A DNA stretch of 64,000 nt, taken from positions 1-64,000 of the forward strand of contig NZ_FNVS01000018.1 in NCBI RefSeq assembly GCF_900108035.1. Direction: 5' to 3'. The translations under genes and the position numbers were made by a program. The notes beneath the pieces were generated by a model that did not search any database, was not told the origin of the DNA, and saw only the letters and a list, made by a program, of their open reading frames with translations. Below are positions 8,104 to 21,085 of this stretch, one piece after another (position 1 is the first letter of the stretch; the number at the start of each line of letters is the position of its first letter). The stretch comes from Parabacteroides chinchillae. GTDB lineage: Bacteria; Bacteroidota; Bacteroidia; Bacteroidales; Tannerellaceae.

Positions 8104-11100
8104 TTATTCATCATCTCTGTCCATACCATTAAAATCAACAACATTCTTACGATTCGCAAAGATGCGTTCGAATTCATCTTTAGCACCAACCACAAGTTTA
8201 TCGAAATCTCTCTGGCCTGTACCTGCAGGAATTAAGTGTCCGCAGATAACATTTTCTTTCAAACCTTCCAGGCGGTCTACTTTTCCGTTGATAGCAGCCT
8301 CGTTCAACACCTTTGTCGTTTCCTGGAAAGATGCAGCAGACATAAAGCTATTCGTCTGCAAAGCTGCACGGGTAATACCCTGAAGAATCTGGTTTGCTGT
8401 AGCAGGAACGGCATCACGTACTTCAACCAATTTAAGGTCACGACGTTTCAACATACTGTTCTCGTCTCTCAACTTACGGGCAGTTACGATCTGACCGGCT
8501 TGCAATGTCTGAGAATCTCCCGGTTCTATAACAACTTTCTTGCCCCAGATACGGTCGTTTTCATCCATTACTTCCAGTTTATCCACCACCTGTTGTTCCA
8601 GGAAGCGAGTATCTCCCGGATCAACCACTTCCACCTTACGCATCATCTGACGAACGATTACTTCAAAGTGTTTGTCATTGATCTTCACACCCTGCAAACG
8701 GTAAACATCCTGCACTTCATTAACAATATATTCTTGTACAGCCGTAGGTCCCTGGATAGCCAGAATATCAGAAGGTGTGATTGCACCGTCAGACAAAGGC
8801 ATACCTGCACGTATATAGTCATTCTCCTGAACCAAAAGTTGTTTTGACAAAGGCACCATATACTTCTTAACTTCACCCAACTTGGAAGTTACTGTAATTT
8901 CACGGTTACCACGTTTGATCTTACCAAAGCCAATTTCACCATCAATTTCAGAAACAACTGCAGGATTAGACGGGTTACGGGCTTCAAACAACTCTGTAAC
9001 ACGTGGAAGACCGCCGGTGATGTCACCTGCTTTACCAACAGCACGAGGGATTTTAACAAGAACTTCACCAGCCTTAATCGGATCACCGTTATCTTTCACA
9101 ACGTGTGCACCCAAAGGCAATGAATAGTTCTTCAAATAATTTCCATTTTCGTCTACGATATGAGCAGCCGGAGCCTTGGTTTTATCCTTAGATTCAATAA
9201 TAATCTTTTCTTTCAAACCTGTAGTTTCATCACTTTCTACTTTGTAGGTAACGTTTTCAACTACACTTTCAAATTCAATCTTACCTGATACTTCCGATAC
9301 AATAACGGCATTGAACGGGTCCCATTCAATAATTACATCACCCTTCTTAATAGTATCACCATTATTGAAGAATAACTTAGAACCGTAAGGTATATTATGA
9401 GTAAGTAAGACAATTTTTGTATTCGGATCGACAATACGCATTTCAGCCAAACGGCTTACTACAACCTGGTATTTCTTTCCATTGCTTTCATCCGCAGCTT
9501 CTACAGAGCGTAATTCGTCAATTTCAATAATACCATCATATTTAGAAGTAATGCTATTTTCTGTTGCAATATTGGAAGCGATACCACCCACGTGGAACGT
9601 ACGCAATGTCAACTGAGTACCCGGTTCACCGATAGACTGTGCTGCAATTACACCGACAACCTCGCCCTTCTGAACCATACGCCCTGTAGCTAAGTTACGT
9701 CCATAACATTTAGCACAAACACCTTTTTTAGATTCACAAGTCAGTACAGAACGGATTTCTACGCTTTCAATCGGAGATTCCTGAATTTTCAGAGCTGCAT
9801 CTTCGCGAATTTCTTCACCTGTATGTACAATCACTTCACCTGTTATCGGATGAATAATATCATGAACCGAAACACGTCCCAGGATACGTTCATACAAAGA
9901 AGCAATAACTTCTTCGTTATTCTTTAGCTCTGTACAAATCAAACCGCGTAAAGTACCACAATCCTCTTCATTAATGATCACATCATGTGATACGTCAACC
10001 AAACGACGAGTCAGGTAACCAGCATCAGCAGTTTTCAAAGCCGTATCGGCCAAACCTTTACGAGCACCGTGAGTAGAGATAAAGTACTCCAACACAGACA
10101 AACCTTCTTTAAAGTTTGAAAGGATTGGGTTTTCAATAATCTGTCCACCCTCAGCACCGCTCTTCTGCGGTTTTGCCATCAAACCACGCATACCAGACAA
10201 CTGACGAATCTGTTCTTTAGAACCACGGGCACCGGAATCCATCATCATATAGATAGAATTGAAACCGTCATTATCCGCAGTAAGTTGCTTGATCAAAATA
10301 TTTGACAACTTACTGTTAACGTGAGTCCACGTATCAATAATCTGATTATAACGTTCATTGTTTGTGATGAAACCCATGTTATAGTTTGCAAGGATTTGTT
10401 CTACCTCATCATAACCTTCCTTCACCAATTCGTCCTTTTCAGCAGGAATAAGAACGTCGGCCAGGTTAAATGACAAACCACCCTTGAATGCCATATAATA
10501 TCCCAGATTCTTAATATCATCAAGGAACTGGGCTGTACGTGCAACACCACAAACTTTGATAACTTTACCGATAATATCACGAAGAGTTTTCTTTCCTAAC
10601 ACTTCATTGATATAGCCAACTTCAGTAGGTACAAATTCATTCACCATCAAACGACCGACAGAAGTTTCGATAATTTTCTTCACCAACTTACCATCTTCTT
10701 CTACATTATCTACATAGACTTTGATCGGAGCATGGATATCAACCTTCTTTTCATTGTATGCGATTGTTGCTTCTTCCGGACCGTAAAACATCAAACCTTC
10801 GCCTAAAGTACCTTTACGCAATTTTGTGATATAATACAAACCAAGCACCATATCCTGTGAAGGGACGGTAATAGGAGCACCATTTGCCGGATTCAAAATG
10901 TTATGTGATGCAAGCATCAACATCTGAGCTTCCAAAATAGCCTCATTACCTAATGGCAAGTGAACAGCCATCTGGTCACCGTCGAAGTCGGCATTGAAAG
11001 CCGTACAAGCCAACGGGTGCAACTGAATAGCCTTACCTTCAATCAATTTTGGCTGAAACGCCTGTATACCTAAACGGTGCAATGTAGGAGCACGGTTCAA

Positions 11101-12396
11101 CAACACAGGATGACCTTTCATTACATATTCCAAAATATCCCAAACAACCGGTTCTTTGCGATCCACAATCTTCTTAGCAGATTTAACGGTCTTAACAATA
11201 CCACGTTCGATCAATTTACGAATAACAAAAGGTTTATAAAGTTCGGCAGCCATACCTTTTGGCAAACCGCATTCATGCATTTTCAATTCAGGGCCAACGA
11301 CAATAACCGAACGGGCTGAATAGTCGACACGTTTACCTAACAAGTTCTGACGGAAACGGCCTTGTTTACCTTTCAAACTGTCAGACAATGACTTTAACGG
11401 ACGGTTAGCATCAGTCTTTACTGCACTCGATTTACGAGAATTGTCAAATAAAGAGTCCACAGCTTCCTGAAGCATACGTTTTTCATTACGCAAAATCACT
11501 TCGGGAGCCTTAATATCAATTAATCGTTTCAAACGGTTATTACGGATAATAACCCGACGATATAAATCATTCAAATCTGAAGTAGCGAAACGGCCACCAT
11601 CCAGTGGAACCAACGGACGCAATTCCGGAGGAATAACAGGAACAACCTTGACGATCATCCATTCCGGTTTATTACGACCTCTGGATGCACGGAAAGATTC
11701 AACAACCTGCAAACGTTTCAATGCTTCATTCTTTCTCTGCTGCGAACCATCCGTGCTTGCACGGTGACGCAATTCATAAGACAAAGAATCCAGATCCAGA
11801 CGAGCCAATAAATCATATACGGCTTCAGCACCGATCTTCGCAATAAATTTGTTAGGATCAGTATCTTCAAGTAATTGATTTTCTTTTGGCAGACTATCCA
11901 AAATCTGCAAATATTCTTCTTCTGACAATAAGTCTAATTCAGCAACTGTATCTACACAACCAGGCTGAATAACAACATATCGTTCATAATAAATAATGGA
12001 ATCCAGTTTTTTTGTCGGAAGTCCCAACAAATAACCTATTTTGTTAGGCAATGAACGGAAGTACCAGATATGAGCTACAGGAACAACCAGATGGATGTGT
12101 CCCATACGTTCACGACGAACTTTTTTCTCTGTAACTTCCACACCACAACGGTCACAGACAATACCCTTATAACGAATACGTTTGTATTTTCCGCAATGAC
12201 ATTCATAATCCTTAATAGGACCAAAAATGCGTTCGCAGAACAAACCGTCACGTTCAGGCTTGTATGTACGATAATTAATCGTTTCGGGTTTTAAGACTTC
12301 ACCACTGGAGTTTTCAAGAATCTCTTCAGGTGATGCCAGACCGATGGTTATTTTTGAAAAGTTACTCTTTATCTTGTTTTCTTTTCTAAAGGCCAT
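8104..12396 (-). CDS. rpoC: DNA-directed RNA polymerase subunit beta'
   Basis: The 1430-residue beta' subunit carries the N-terminal zinc site (CHCGKYKR ... CDRCGVEVT, about residues 66-88), the universal catalytic magnesium loop [12 protein letters not shown], the trigger-loop region ([21 protein letters not shown]) and the second zinc cluster ([16 protein letters not shown]). Length and domain order are those expected for Bacteroidetes. It is the last gene of the operon, 74 bases after rpoB, and is followed by a strong intrinsic terminator. Confidence 0.98.
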   Translation of the reverse strand: MAFRKENKIKSNFSKITIGLASPEEILENSSGEVLKPETINYRTYKPERDGLFCERIFGPIKDYECHCGKYKRIRYKGIVCDRCGVEVTEKKVRRERMGHIHLVVPVAHIWYFRSLPNKIGYLLGLPTKKLDSIIYYERYVVIQPGCVDTVAELDLLSEEEYLQILDSLPKENQLLEDTDPNKFIAKIGAEAVYDLLARLDLDSLSYELRHRASTDGSQQRKNEALKRLQVVESFRASRGRNKPEWMIVKVVPVIPPELRPLVPLDGGRFATSDLNDLYRRVIIRNNRLKRLIDIKAPEVILRNEKRMLQEAVDSLFDNSRKSSAVKTDANRPLKSLSDSLKGKQGRFRQNLLGKRVDYSARSVIVVGPELKMHECGLPKGMAAELYKPFVIRKLIERGIVKTVKSAKKIVDRKEPVVWDILEYVMKGHPVLLNRAPTLHRLGIQAFQPKLIEGKAIQLHPLACTAFNADFDGDQMAVHLPLGNEAILEAQMLMLASHNILNPANGAPITVPSQDMVLGLYYITKLRKGTLGEGLMFYGPEEATIAYNEKKVDIHAPIKVYVDNVEEDGKLVKKIIETSVGRLMVNEFVPTEVGYINEVLGKKTLRDIIGKVIKVCGVARTAQFLDDIKNLGYYMAFKGGLSFNLADVLIPAEKDELVKEGYDEVEQILANYNMGFITNNERYNQIIDTWTHVNSKLSNILIKQLTADNDGFNSIYMMMDSGARGSKEQIRQLSGMRGLMAKPQKSGAEGGQIIENPILSNFKEGLSVLEYFISTHGARKGLADTALKTADAGYLTRRLVDVSHDVIINEEDCGTLRGLICTELKNNEEVIASLYERILGRVSVHDIIHPITGEVIVHTGEEIREDAALKIQESPIESVEIRSVLTCESKKGVCAKCYGRNLATGRMVQKGEVVGVIAAQSIGEPGTQLTLRTFHVGGIASNIATENSITSKYDGIIEIDELRSVEAADESNGKKYQVVVSRLAEMRIVDPNTKIVLLTHNIPYGSKLFFNNGDTIKKGDVIIEWDPFNAVIVSEVSGKIEFESVVENVTYKVESDETTGLKEKIIIESKDKTKAPAAHIVDENGNYLKNYSLPLGAHVVKDNGDPIKAGEVLVKIPRAVGKAGDITGGLPRVTELFEARNPSNPAVVSEIDGEIGFGKIKRGNREITVTSKLGEVKKYMVPLSKQLLVQENDYIRAGMPLSDGAITPSDILAIQGPTAVQEYIVNEVQDVYRLQGVKINDKHFEVIVRQMMRKVEVVDPGDTRFLEQQVVDKLEVMDENDRIWGKKVVIEPGDSQTLQAGQIVTARKLRDENSMLKRRDLKLVEVRDAVPATANQILQGITRAALQTNSFMSAASFQETTKVLNEAAINGKVDRLEGLKENVICGHLIPAGTGQRDFDKLVVGAKDEFERIFANRKNVVDFNGMDRDDE

Positions 12397-12470
12397 ATTT
12401 TTTATTTATAAAGAGTTATCAATAGATAAAGCAGATGAGCCAAAGCTCACCTACTCTTATTGTTTTTGAA

Positions 12471-15400
12471 TTAATCCAATGTGAAACTTAAACCAAGACC
12501 TCTCAACTCATGCAACAATACATTCAGAGATTCCGGGATACCTGGTTGTGGCATCGCATCACCCTTAACAATTGCTTCATAAGCCTTAGAACGTCCGACA
12601 ACGTCATCAGACTTGATTGTTAGTATTTCCTGAAGAATATGTGCCGCACCGAACGCTTCCAGTGCCCAAACTTCCATTTCTCCAAAACGCTGACCACCAA
12701 ACTGAGCTTTACCACCTAATGGCTGCTGAGTAATCAATGAATACGGGCCAATAGAACGAGCATGCATCTTATCATCAACCATGTGGCCTAATTTCAAGAA
12801 ATAAGTCACACCGACTGTTGCCGGTTGGTCAAAACGTTCGCCTGTTCCACCGTCATACAGATAGGTCTTACCATAACGCGGAAGGCCTGCTTTATCAGTC
12901 CATTCATTCATATTATCCAGTGTAGCACCGTCAAAGATCGGAGTTGCAAACTTAACATCCAAGGTACGGCCAGCCCAACCTAATACAGCTTCAAAAATCT
13001 GTCCAAGGTTCATACGAGAAGGCACACCCAGAGGGTTCAAACAAATATCAACAGGAGTTCCATCTTCCAAGAATGGCATGTCTTCCTGACGAACGATCTT
13101 AGACACGATACCTTTATTACCATGGCGACCAGCCATCTTATCACCTACCTGAATCTTACGTTTCTTAGCAATATAAACTTTAGCCATCTGAACAATACCT
13201 GTTGGCAATTCATCACCGATTGTGAGATCGAATTTCCGGCGTCTCAGTTCAGCATCCAGTTCTTTATATTTCTTCAGATAATTCAGAATAACTTGTTTGA
13301 TCAACTCATTCTTATCAGCATCTGCCGTCCACTTACTAACCTGAACAGCATTATAGTCTAATTCTTCTAAAGCTTTACGAGAGAATTTAGCACCTTTGGC
13401 AATCACTTCGGTATTCATATAATCTTTCACACCCTGAGAAGTTTTGCCATTTGTAAGAACTAATAGTTTCTCAACTAATAAGTTCTTCAAGTCTATCATT
13501 TTTTGTTCGTATTCTTCATCCAGTTTCGGAAGAATAGCTTTATCTGTCAGTCTGGATTTACGTTTCTTGACAGCCTTTGAGAACAATGATGTTTCGATAA
13601 CCACACCTCGCAAAGACGGGGTAGCTTTTAATGAAGCATCTTTCACATCTCCGGCTTTATCACCAAAAATAGCACGCAACAATTTTTCTTCCGGAGAAGG
13701 ATCGGATTCTCCTTTTGGAGTAATCTTACCAATCAGAATATCTCCCGGTTCAATACGAGCACCAACACGAACAATACCTCTTTCATCCAAATCTTTCGTA
13801 GCTTCTTCGCTAACATTTGGAATATCGGAAGTAAGTTCTTCCATACCACGTTTGGTTTCACGTACTTCAAGAATATATTCGTCTACGTGAACAGAGGTAA
13901 AGAAATCTTCACGAACCATACGTTCGTTCAGCACAATAGCATCCTCATAGTTATATCCCTTCCAAGGCATATACGCAACTTTCACATTACGTCCTAAAGC
14001 AAGTTCGCCTTCCTGAGTTGAATAGCCTTCTGTCAGGATATCACCGGATTTCACACGTTGGCCACGATGACAGATCGGTCGTAAGTCAACAGTTGTACTC
14101 TGATTGGTTTTACGCCATTTCGGAATATTATATGTCTTAACCGCATCTTCGAAACTTACAAATTCTTCGTCTTCCGTGCGGTCATATTTAATCTTAATAC
14201 AAGTTGCATCTACGAATACAATCTCCCCATCGCGTTCAGCCATAATCTGAGTACGGGAATCTCTTGCAACCTGGGCTTCAATACCAGTACCAACAATAGG
14301 AGCATCCGTACGCAACAAAGGCACAGCCTGGCGCATCATGTTAGATCCCATCAATGCACGGTTAGCATCATCATGTTCCAAGAAAGGAATTAAAGATGCC
14401 GCTATAGAAGCAATCTGTTGAGGAGCCACGTCCATCAAATCAATTTCAGCAGGCGGAACAACAGGGAAATCAGCTTCAAAACGCGCTTTTATTCGGTCAC
14501 GTACAAATTTACCGTTTTCATCAAGCAATGCATTACCCTGTGCGATAGTCAATTCTTCTTCTTCTTCCGCTGTGTAATATTGCATATTTTCATTAGACAT
14601 ATCAACCACACCACTGTTTACCTTGCGGTATGGAGTTGAAATAAAGCCTAATTCATTAATTTTTGCATAGACACACAAAGAAGAAATCAAACCGATATTC
14701 GGACCTTCAGGGGTTTCAATCGGACAAAGACGGCCATAATGTGTATAGTGTACGTCACGAACCTCGAACCCTGCACGTTCTCTTGACAAACCGCCAGGAC
14801 CTAGTGCAGACAAACGACGTTTATGCGTAATTTCAGCCAATGGGTTTGTCTGGTCCATAAACTGTGACAAAGCATTCGTTCCAAAGAAAGAATTAACAAC
14901 AGAAGAAATTGTCTTTGCATTAATCAAATCAATCGGAGTAAACACCTCATTATCACGAACATTCATACGTTCACGTACTGTACGCGACATACGGGCCAAA
15001 CCAATACCAAATTGATTATACAGCTGTTCACCAACTGTACGTACACGACGGTTACTTAAGTGGTCGATATCATCAACAATTGCTTTAGAGTTAATCAACT
15101 CTATCAAATATTTAATGATCTCGATTATATCTTCTTTAGTCAGGACTTTAACATCCTCACTTGTTGTAAGACCTAATTTTTTATTAATTCTATAACGGCC
15201 AACTTCACCCAGGTCATAACGTTTTTCAGAGAAGAACAGGTTCGTAATAACTTCACGTGCACTAGCTTCATCAGCAGGCTCTGCATTTCTTAACTGGCGA
15301 TAAATATACAGAACAGCCTCCTTCTCTGAGTTACTCGGGTCTTTTTGAAGAGTATTATAGATTATAGCATAATCTGACAAATTCTGGTCTTCGCGGTGTA

Positions 15401-16283
15401 ACAAAATGTTTTGCGTACCAGATTCCAGAATAGCCTCAATATTTTCGTTATCAAGAATAGATTCACGATCTATGATAACATCATTACGTTCAATAGATAC
15501 AACTTCTCCAGTATCTTCATCTACGAAATCTTCCACCCAAGTCTTCAGAACACGAGCCGCCAGTTTACGGCCGATTAATTTCTTCAGATTTGCTTTTGAA
15601 ACTTTTACCTCTTCCGCCAGATTAAAAATTTCAAGAATATCTCTATCACTTTCAAAACCAATAGCTCTTAAAAGGGTAGTTACAGGCAATTTCTTTTTAC
15701 GATCAATATATGCATACATCACATTATTTATGTCTGTTGCAAATTCGATCCATGAACCCTTAAACGGGATAATACGTGCAGAGTACAATTTTGTACCATT
15801 CGCATGAATACTCTGTCCGAAAAATACACCAGGCGAACGGTGTAACTGAGACACAACAACACGCTCTGCACCATTTATCACAAAAGTACCTCTTTCCGTC
15901 ATATAAGGAATCGGGCCTAAATATACATCCTGGATCACAGTATCAAAATCCTCATGATCAGGGTCAGTACAATATAGTTTTAACTTTGCTTTTAAAGGTA
16001 CACTATAGGTTAGTCCGCGAGCAATACATTCGTCAATAGTATAACGGGGCGGATCTATATAGTAATCTAAGAACTCCAACACGAAGTTGTTACGAGTATC
16101 TGCAATCGGAAAGTTTTCTGCAAATACCTTATACAACCCCTCCTTTTTTCTCTTTTCAGGAGGTGTGTCAAGTTGAAGAAAGTCTTGGAATGACTTCAAT
16201 TGAACTTCGAGGAAGTCAGGATATGGGAACTGATTCTTAATCGAAGCAAAATTAACTCTTTGGTTTTCAGCTGTTGAAGACAT
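12471..16283 (-). CDS. rpoB: DNA-directed RNA polymerase subunit beta
   Basis: The 1270-residue beta subunit shows the rifampicin-region motif [26 protein letters not shown] with wild-type-like Asp, His and Ser positions, the [17 protein letters not shown] segment, and the C-terminal [11 protein letters not shown] and [21 protein letters not shown] motifs that contact beta' and the active centre. It follows rplL after a 108-base gap that contains a hairpin, a common place for partial termination between ribosomal-protein and polymerase genes. Confidence 0.98.
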   Translation of the reverse strand: MSSTAENQRVNFASIKNQFPYPDFLEVQLKSFQDFLQLDTPPEKRKKEGLYKVFAENFPIADTRNNFVLEFLDYYIDPPRYTIDECIARGLTYSVPLKAKLKLYCTDPDHEDFDTVIQDVYLGPIPYMTERGTFVINGAERVVVSQLHRSPGVFFGQSIHANGTKLYSARIIPFKGSWIEFATDINNVMYAYIDRKKKLPVTTLLRAIGFESDRDILEIFNLAEEVKVSKANLKKLIGRKLAARVLKTWVEDFVDEDTGEVVSIERNDVIIDRESILDNENIEAILESGTQNILLHREDQNLSDYAIIYNTLQKDPSNSEKEAVLYIYRQLRNAEPADEASAREVITNLFFSEKRYDLGEVGRYRINKKLGLTTSEDVKVLTKEDIIEIIKYLIELINSKAIVDDIDHLSNRRVRTVGEQLYNQFGIGLARMSRTVRERMNVRDNEVFTPIDLINAKTISSVVNSFFGTNALSQFMDQTNPLAEITHKRRLSALGPGGLSRERAGFEVRDVHYTHYGRLCPIETPEGPNIGLISSLCVYAKINELGFISTPYRKVNSGVVDMSNENMQYYTAEEEEELTIAQGNALLDENGKFVRDRIKARFEADFPVVPPAEIDLMDVAPQQIASIAASLIPFLEHDDANRALMGSNMMRQAVPLLRTDAPIVGTGIEAQVARDSRTQIMAERDGEIVFVDATCIKIKYDRTEDEEFVSFEDAVKTYNIPKWRKTNQSTTVDLRPICHRGQRVKSGDILTEGYSTQEGELALGRNVKVAYMPWKGYNYEDAIVLNERMVREDFFTSVHVDEYILEVRETKRGMEELTSDIPNVSEEATKDLDERGIVRVGARIEPGDILIGKITPKGESDPSPEEKLLRAIFGDKAGDVKDASLKATPSLRGVVIETSLFSKAVKKRKSRLTDKAILPKLDEEYEQKMIDLKNLLVEKLLVLTNGKTSQGVKDYMNTEVIAKGAKFSRKALEELDYNAVQVSKWTADADKNELIKQVILNYLKKYKELDAELRRRKFDLTIGDELPTGIVQMAKVYIAKKRKIQVGDKMAGRHGNKGIVSKIVRQEDMPFLEDGTPVDICLNPLGVPSRMNLGQIFEAVLGWAGRTLDVKFATPIFDGATLDNMNEWTDKAGLPRYGKTYLYDGGTGERFDQPATVGVTYFLKLGHMVDDKMHARSIGPYSLITQQPLGGKAQFGGQRFGEMEVWALEAFGAAHILQEILTIKSDDVVGRSKAYEAIVKGDAMPQPGIPESLNVLLHELRGLGLSFTLD

Positions 16284-16328
16284 CTAGTAAGGAATTTATT
16301 GAACTTATTGAAATTATAGACACAAAAA

Positions 16329-16363
16329 GGTTAAGAGTCTTCCCTAGTCGGAGACTCTTAACC
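16329..16363 (-). terminator. Attenuator-like hairpin between rplL and rpoB
   Basis: On the minus strand GGTTAAGAGTCT pairs perfectly with AGACTCTTAACC across an 11-base loop and is followed by TTTTTG. It can lower transcription into rpoB relative to rplL. Confidence 0.7.
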
Positions 16364-16391
16364 AAATCACCTGATTACCAGGTTATAAATA

Positions 16392-16769
16392 CTATTTAAG
16401 CTCAACTTCAGCTCCAGCTTCTTCTAAGCTCTTTTTCAATGCTTCAGCATCAGCCTTAGCTACACCTTCTTTAACGTTGCTAGGAGCGCCATCAACTAAA
16501 TCTTTAGCTTCCTTCAAGCCCAGACCAGTTAATTCTTTTACTAACTTAACGATAGCCAGCTTATTAGCACCAGCGGCTTTCAATACAACATCGAAAGAAG
16601 TTTTTTCTTCTGCAGCGGCAGCAGCACCACCAGCAGCAGGACCTGCAACAGCAACAGCTGCAGCAGCAGGTTCGATACCGTATTCTTCTTTAAGGATAGT
16701 TGCCAGTTCACTTACTTCTTTAACGGTCAAGTTCACTAATTGTTCTGCAAAAGCTTTCAAATCTGCCAT
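16392..16769 (-). CDS. rplL: 50S ribosomal protein L7/L12
   Basis: The 125-residue stalk protein has an N-terminal dimerisation region ([21 protein letters not shown]), a flexible Ala/Gly-rich hinge at about residues 33-52, and the factor-binding C-terminal domain ([26 protein letters not shown]). It recruits and stimulates the GTPase factors on the ribosome. It lies 44 bases after rplJ, whose product anchors it. Confidence 0.98.
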   Translation of the reverse strand: MADLKAFAEQLVNLTVKEVSELATILKEEYGIEPAAAAVAVAGPAAGGAAAAAEEKTSFDVVLKAAGANKLAIVKLVKELTGLGLKEAKDLVDGAPSNVKEGVAKADAEALKKSLEEAGAEVELK

Positions 16770-16813
16770 TTTTGTATGATTTAAATGATTATTATCTGTA
16801 TAAAATTAATTTA

Positions 16814-17344
16814 TTATCTTTCTTCCAGAGTCTTCAACAGACCATGGATAGTTTGTCCTGATGACTGTAGAGCGGAAATAACATTCTTTGCAGGTGATTC
16901 CAACAATGCAATAACATCTGCAATAAGTTCATTTTTACTCTTGATATTTACTAATGTTTCAAGGTTTTCGCCACCAATATAGAAGCTTTCCTGAACATAG
17001 GCAGCCTTCAATTCCGGTTTTGTTGTTTCACCTTTTTTAGCACCTTTAGTAAATTCTTTAATCAGACGAGCAGGAGCATTAGCTGTCTGTGAAAACATTA
17101 CAGCTGTATTGCCTTTTAAAGCAACCTGCAACGGAGAAAAATCACCGCCAACATTTTCAAGTGCTTTCTTAAGCAAGTTGTTCTTAACAACAACCAACTT
17201 TACATCTTGCTTGAAACATTCTCTTCTCAATTTGCTGGTTTTCTCAGCATCCAGTGCCTCGATATCAGTCAAATAAAAGTTAGGATATTCCTTTACAGTT
17301 TCTGTAAGCTGGCTTATTACTATGCCTTTATCTTCCTTTTTCAT
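16814..17344 (-). CDS. rplJ: 50S ribosomal protein L10
   Basis: The 176-residue protein binds 23S rRNA and carries the L7/L12 dimers on its C-terminal helix. The conserved RRECFKQDVKLVVVKNNLLKKAL segment (about 40-62) and the ALKGNTAVMFS turn identify it. It is 16 bases downstream of rplA. In many bacteria the L10-L12 complex represses the rplJL leader; a leader structure is not obvious in the short gap here. Confidence 0.97.
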   Translation of the reverse strand: MKKEDKGIVISQLTETVKEYPNFYLTDIEALDAEKTSKLRRECFKQDVKLVVVKNNLLKKALENVGGDFSPLQVALKGNTAVMFSQTANAPARLIKEFTKGAKKGETTKPELKAAYVQESFYIGGENLETLVNIKSKNELIADVIALLESPAKNVISALQSSGQTIHGLLKTLEER

Positions 17345-17360
17345 TGTGCAATAATTTTAA

Positions 17361-18059
17361 TTAGTTTTCTTCAACTGATTTCGGGTCAATTTTAATACCC
17401 GCGCTCATTGTACTTGAAAGATAAATGCTCTTTATATACGTACCTTTAGCTGCAGACGGTTTCAACTTAAGCAAAGTTGAAATAAATTCCTTAGCGTTAT
17501 CACGAATCTGGTCAGCATTGAAAGATACCTTACCAATTGATGTGTGAACGATTCCGGCTTTGTCTACCTTAAAGTCGATCTTACCTTGTTTAACTTCTTT
17601 CACTGCATTACCTACTTCATTGGTAACAGTACCACTTTTTGGATTTGGCATCAAACCACGAGGGCCTAAAACTCTACCCAAAGCACCGATTTTACCCATG
17701 ATAGAAGGCATAGTAATGATAACGTCAATATCAGTCCAACCGCCTTTAATCTTTTCAATATATTCATCTAATCCAACAAAGTCAGCTCCTGCAGCAGTAG
17801 CCTCAGCTTCTTTGTCCGGTGTACATAATGCGAGAACCCTAACCTGCTTTCCAGTTCCGTGAGGTAATGAAACCACACCTCTTACCATTTGATTTGCCTT
17901 ACGAGGGTCAACACCTAAACGAACGTCAACATCTACAGATGCATCAAACTTAGTCGTAGTAATTTCTTTTACTAAAGCTGAAGCTTCTTTTAATGTATAT
18001 GCTTTCCCAGCTTCAATCTTGCCCAAAGCCAACTTTTGATTTTTTGTAAGTTTACTCAT
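17361..18059 (-). CDS. rplA: 50S ribosomal protein L1
   Basis: The 232-residue protein forms the mobile stalk at the E site. It shows the characteristic segments [18 protein letters not shown] (about 44-61), [18 protein letters not shown] (about 128-145) and [15 protein letters not shown] near the C-terminus. It is 15 bases after rplK in the standard L11-L1-L10-L12 order. Confidence 0.98.
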   Translation of the reverse strand: MSKLTKNQKLALGKIEAGKAYTLKEASALVKEITTTKFDASVDVDVRLGVDPRKANQMVRGVVSLPHGTGKQVRVLALCTPDKEAEATAAGADFVGLDEYIEKIKGGWTDIDVIITMPSIMGKIGALGRVLGPRGLMPNPKSGTVTNEVGNAVKEVKQGKIDFKVDKAGIVHTSIGKVSFNADQIRDNAKEFISTLLKLKPSAAKGTYIKSIYLSSTMSAGIKIDPKSVEEN

Positions 18060-18074
18060 CTCAATTGAAGTTTA

Positions 18075-18518
18075 TTAATTATTACCCGGGAATGTCCCTT
18101 TAACAGTTATACCCATACTTCTGGCAGTACCTGCAACCATTTTCATGGCTGAGTCAACAGTAAAGCAGTTTAAATCGACCAACTTGTCTTCAGCGATAGC
18201 TTTAACCTGATCCCAAGTGATTTCTGCAATTTTCTTACGATTAGGTTCTGCAGAACCACTTTTTGCCTTAGTAGCTTCAAGCAATTGAATAGCTACAGGA
18301 GGGGTTTTGACAATAAAGTCGAAAGACTTATCGGCATAATAAGTAATTATAACAGGTAATATCTTACCAGCCTTGTCTTGGGTCTTGGCATTAAATTGCT
18401 TGCAAAACTCCATAATATTAATACCCTTAGAACCCAAAGCAGGTCCTACTGGGGGAGAAGGGTTTGCTGCTCCTCCTTTAATCTGCAATTTGATTTGTCC
18501 AGCAACTTCTTTAGCCAT
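18075..18518 (-). CDS. rplK: 50S ribosomal protein L11
   Basis: The 147-residue protein binds the GTPase-associated rRNA centre. The proline-rich linker helix region [19 protein letters not shown] (about 20-38) and the C-terminal rRNA-binding helix with [20 protein letters not shown] are intact. It follows nusG by 65 bases. Confidence 0.98.
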   Translation of the reverse strand: MAKEVAGQIKLQIKGGAANPSPPVGPALGSKGINIMEFCKQFNAKTQDKAGKILPVIITYYADKSFDFIVKTPPVAIQLLEATKAKSGSAEPNRKKIAEITWDQVKAIAEDKLVDLNCFTVDSAMKMVAGTARSMGITVKGTFPGNN

Positions 18519-18583
18519 TTTTCTAAAATTTAGATATATAACATCAAAAACAGAAAGCCCCGTACTTTTCGTAACAAAAGCAC

Positions 18584-19126
18584 TTACTCTTTCTCAACTT
18601 GCATATAACCCAACTCAAGCGGTGTTTTACGTCCGAAGACCTTAACCATTACTTTGAGTTTCTTTTTCTCAGCATTTACCTCTTCGATCACACCCGTAAA
18701 ACCATTAAATGGTCCAAAGGTGATTTTCACATTCTCTCCAACAAAAAATTGAATATCCAGTTCTTCCTGCTGTTCCTGCAATTCATCAACCGTACCTAAA
18801 ATACGATTTACTTCTGCCGGACGCAAAGGCACGGGATTATCCGAACCTCCTAAAAATCCAATCACATTGGGAATGTTTCGCAATCGATGAGCTACTTCAC
18901 CCACCAAAGCTGCCTCTACAAGTACATAACCCGGCAAATAGGCTCTTTCTTTCATAACCTTTTTACCATTACGCACAGTAAACGTTTTTTCGGTAGGAAT
19001 CAAAACTTGTGAAACATACTCTCCTAAGTCTGTATTCTTCAACTCAGCTTCTAGATATTCTCTAACCTTATTCTCTTTACCACTTATGGCGCGAAGAACA
19101 TAAAATTTCTTTTGGATATCAGACAT
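18584..19126 (-). CDS. nusG: Transcription termination/antitermination factor NusG
   Basis: The 180-residue protein has the NGN domain ([19 protein letters not shown], then [26 protein letters not shown]) and a C-terminal KOW domain beginning near [18 protein letters not shown]. It binds the polymerase clamp and modulates pausing, termination and coupling to ribosomes. The gene is 12 bases downstream of secE, the usual partner. It is the housekeeping form, not a capsule-locus UpxY paralogue. Confidence 0.97.
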   Translation of the reverse strand: MSDIQKKFYVLRAISGKENKVREYLEAELKNTDLGEYVSQVLIPTEKTFTVRNGKKVMKERAYLPGYVLVEAALVGEVAHRLRNIPNVIGFLGGSDNPVPLRPAEVNRILGTVDELQEQQEELDIQFFVGENVKITFGPFNGFTGVIEEVNAEKKKLKVMVKVFGRKTPLELGYMQVEKE

Positions 19127-19138
19127 ATCAAAAACCGA

Positions 19139-19333
19139 TTAAAAAATTTTCTCGTAGAAGAAACGCATCACGCTTTCAAAACCTAAGTCTACAACAAAGA
19201 TTACTGCTGCGATTATAAGGGAAGCAAACATAACAACCACAGCACTATTGGAAAGCTCTGTTCTAGTAGGCCAAGAAACTTTATAAACAAGTTCGTTATA
19301 AGATTCCTTAATATAAGTAATTATCTTTTTCAT
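19139..19333 (-). CDS. secE: Preprotein translocase subunit SecE
   Basis: The 64-residue single-span protein clamps SecY in the general secretion channel. The start was placed at MKKIITYIKES; the longer open frame begins inside tRNA-Trp and is not credible. The conserved cytoplasmic amphipathic part (ELVYKVSWPTRTELSNSA) precedes a hydrophobic span (VVVMFASLIIAAVIFVVDLGF). It lies just after tRNA-Trp and just before nusG. Confidence 0.95.
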   Translation of the reverse strand: MKKIITYIKESYNELVYKVSWPTRTELSNSAVVVMFASLIIAAVIFVVDLGFESVMRFFYEKIF

Positions 19334-19351
19334 CGAATCTATAGATTTTAG

Positions 19352-19424
19352 CACGGAAGGAGAGGCTCGAACTCCCGACACCTGGTTTTGGAGACCAGTG
19401 CTCTACCAACTGAGCTACTTCCGT
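19352..19424 (-). tRNA. tRNA-Trp(CCA)
   Basis: A complete cloverleaf is seen on the minus strand: acceptor ACGGAAG pairs with CTTCCGT, the D arm reads AGCTCAGTTGGTAGAGC, and the anticodon loop CTCCAAA sits on stem CTGGT/ACCAG. It lies between tuf and secE, a conserved position. CCA is not encoded. Confidence 0.97.
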
Positions 19425-19474
19425 AAAATAGCCAACCTCTCAACAAGGCTGGCTACATATTTATGTATATTGAA

Positions 19475-20662
19475 TTAGTTTTCTAATTCTGTGATCTGAC
19501 CTGCACCTACTGTACGTCCACCTTCACGAATAGCGAAACGAAGACCTACATTACAAGCTACCGGGTAAATCAGTTCAACGTCAATTGTTACGTTATCACC
19601 AGGCATTACCATTTCTGTTCCTTCAGGAAGAGTGATTTCACCTGTTACGTCCAATGTACGGATATAGAACTGAGGACGGTATTTGTTGTGGAACGGAGTA
19701 TGACGGCCACCTTCTTCTTTCTTCAAGATATAAACTTCAGCCTTGAATCTAGAATGTTCTTTAACCTTACCCGGATGGCAGATTACCATACCACGTTTGA
19801 TTTCGTTTTTGTCAATACCACGAAGCAACAGACCTACATTGTCACCGGCTTCACCCTGATCCAACAACTTACGGAACATTTCAACACCTGTAACAACAGA
19901 TTTCTTTCCGTCAGCACCCAGACCAATGATCTGAACTTCTTCACCAACTTTTACAATACCTGCTTCGATACGACCTGTTGCAACTGTACCACGACCAGTA
20001 ATAGAGAACACGTCTTCAACCGGCATCAAGAAAGGTTTATCGACATCACGCGGAGGCAGAGGAATCCAAGTATCTACTGCATCCATCAATTCCATAACCT
20101 TGTCTTCCCATTTCGGTTCACCATTCAATGCACCAAGAGCAGAACCACGGATAAACGGAGTGTTGTCACCATCAAACTGGTAGAAAGAAAGTAATTCTCT
20201 CATTTCCATTTCAACCAATTCCAACATTTCTTCGTCGTCAACCATGTCGCATTTGTTCATAAACACAACCAATCTCGGTACGTTTACCTGACGAGCCAAC
20301 AAGATGTGTTCACGAGTCTGAGGCATAGGACCATCAGTAGCAGCAACTACAATGATAGCACCGTCCATCTGAGCAGCACCAGTTACCATGTTCTTTACGT
20401 AGTCGGCGTGACCCGGACAGTCTACGTGAGCATAGTGACGGTTTGCAGTCTGATACTCTACGTGAGAAGTGTTGATAGTGATACCTCTTTCTTTTTCTTC
20501 AGGAGCGTTATCGATAGAATCGAATGAACGCAATTCTGAAAGACCTCTCTTTGCCAATACTGTTGTAATTGCAGCTGTCAAAGTTGTTTTACCGTGGTCA
20601 ACGTGACCAATCGTACCAATGTTCACATGTGGTTTCGATCTGTCAAATTTCTCTTTTGCCAT
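19475..20662 (-). CDS. tuf: Elongation factor Tu
   Basis: The 395-residue GTPase delivers aminoacyl-tRNA to the ribosome. The G motifs are intact: [10 protein letters not shown] (P-loop, about 18-27), the effector region [22 protein letters not shown] (G3) and NKCD (G4), followed by domains 2 and 3 ending in [15 protein letters not shown]. It is flanked by tRNA genes on both sides in one minus-strand transcription unit. Confidence 0.99.
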   Translation of the reverse strand: MAKEKFDRSKPHVNIGTIGHVDHGKTTLTAAITTVLAKRGLSELRSFDSIDNAPEEKERGITINTSHVEYQTANRHYAHVDCPGHADYVKNMVTGAAQMDGAIIVVAATDGPMPQTREHILLARQVNVPRLVVFMNKCDMVDDEEMLELVEMEMRELLSFYQFDGDNTPFIRGSALGALNGEPKWEDKVMELMDAVDTWIPLPPRDVDKPFLMPVEDVFSITGRGTVATGRIEAGIVKVGEEVQIIGLGADGKKSVVTGVEMFRKLLDQGEAGDNVGLLLRGIDKNEIKRGMVICHPGKVKEHSRFKAEVYILKKEEGGRHTPFHNKYRPQFYIRTLDVTGEITLPEGTEMVMPGDNVTIDVELIYPVACNVGLRFAIREGGRTVGAGQITELEN

Positions 20663-20714
20663 AACTTAATTGTTCTTTATTTGATTAATGATCATGTTCT
20701 AAAAAATACCAATG

Positions 20715-20786
<72 letters not shown>

Positions 20787-20792
20787 AATAAG

Positions 20793-20865
20793 AGCGGAAG
20801 ACGGGACTCAAACCCGCGACCCTCAGCTTGGAAGGCTAATGCTCTATCAACTGAGCTACTTCCGC
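20793..20865 (-). tRNA. tRNA-Gly(TCC)
   Basis: The minus strand shows a perfect GCGGAAG/CTTCCGC acceptor stem and anticodon loop CTTCCAA on stem TTAGC/GCTGA, giving anticodon TCC. Confidence 0.96.
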
Positions 20866-20921
20866 AATTTACTCTCAACATTAAACCAACCGGCCTGGCG
20901 GCATGTTCTATATCTCAAGTG

Positions 20922-21004
20922 TGGGCAGTGATGGATTCGAACCACCGAAGGCGAAAGCCAGCTGAGTTACAGTCAGCCCCATTTGGCCACTCTGGTAACT
21001 GCCC
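20922..21004 (-). tRNA. tRNA-Tyr(GTA)
   Basis: This 83-base class II tRNA has acceptor GGGCAGT/ACTGCCC, a GTA anticodon in loop CTGTAAC, and a long variable arm (GGCTTTCGCC) typical of bacterial tRNA-Tyr. Confidence 0.96.
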
Positions 21005-21085
21005 AAGCAGTTGACAGTTGACAGATAAAAAACAGGAAAGCGACATAAACTGCCAACTGTCAACTTTCCACCGTCAACCCTTTTG
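21005..21085. repeat. Inverted repeat in the tRNA-Tyr/tRNA-Thr spacer
   Basis: GTTGACAGTTGACAG near 21010 faces CTGCCAACTGTCAAC near 21052, forming an imperfect stem in the spacer. It could be a processing stem or a small mobile palindrome; nothing else is in the spacer. Confidence 0.45.

Noticed and set aside
16477-16779. 100-residue plus-strand frame
   Set aside because: It is the complement of rplL's Ala-rich region and has no independent evidence.
19334-19381. Longer N-terminus of SecE
   Set aside because: The extra codons overlap tRNA-Trp and do not match the family start.
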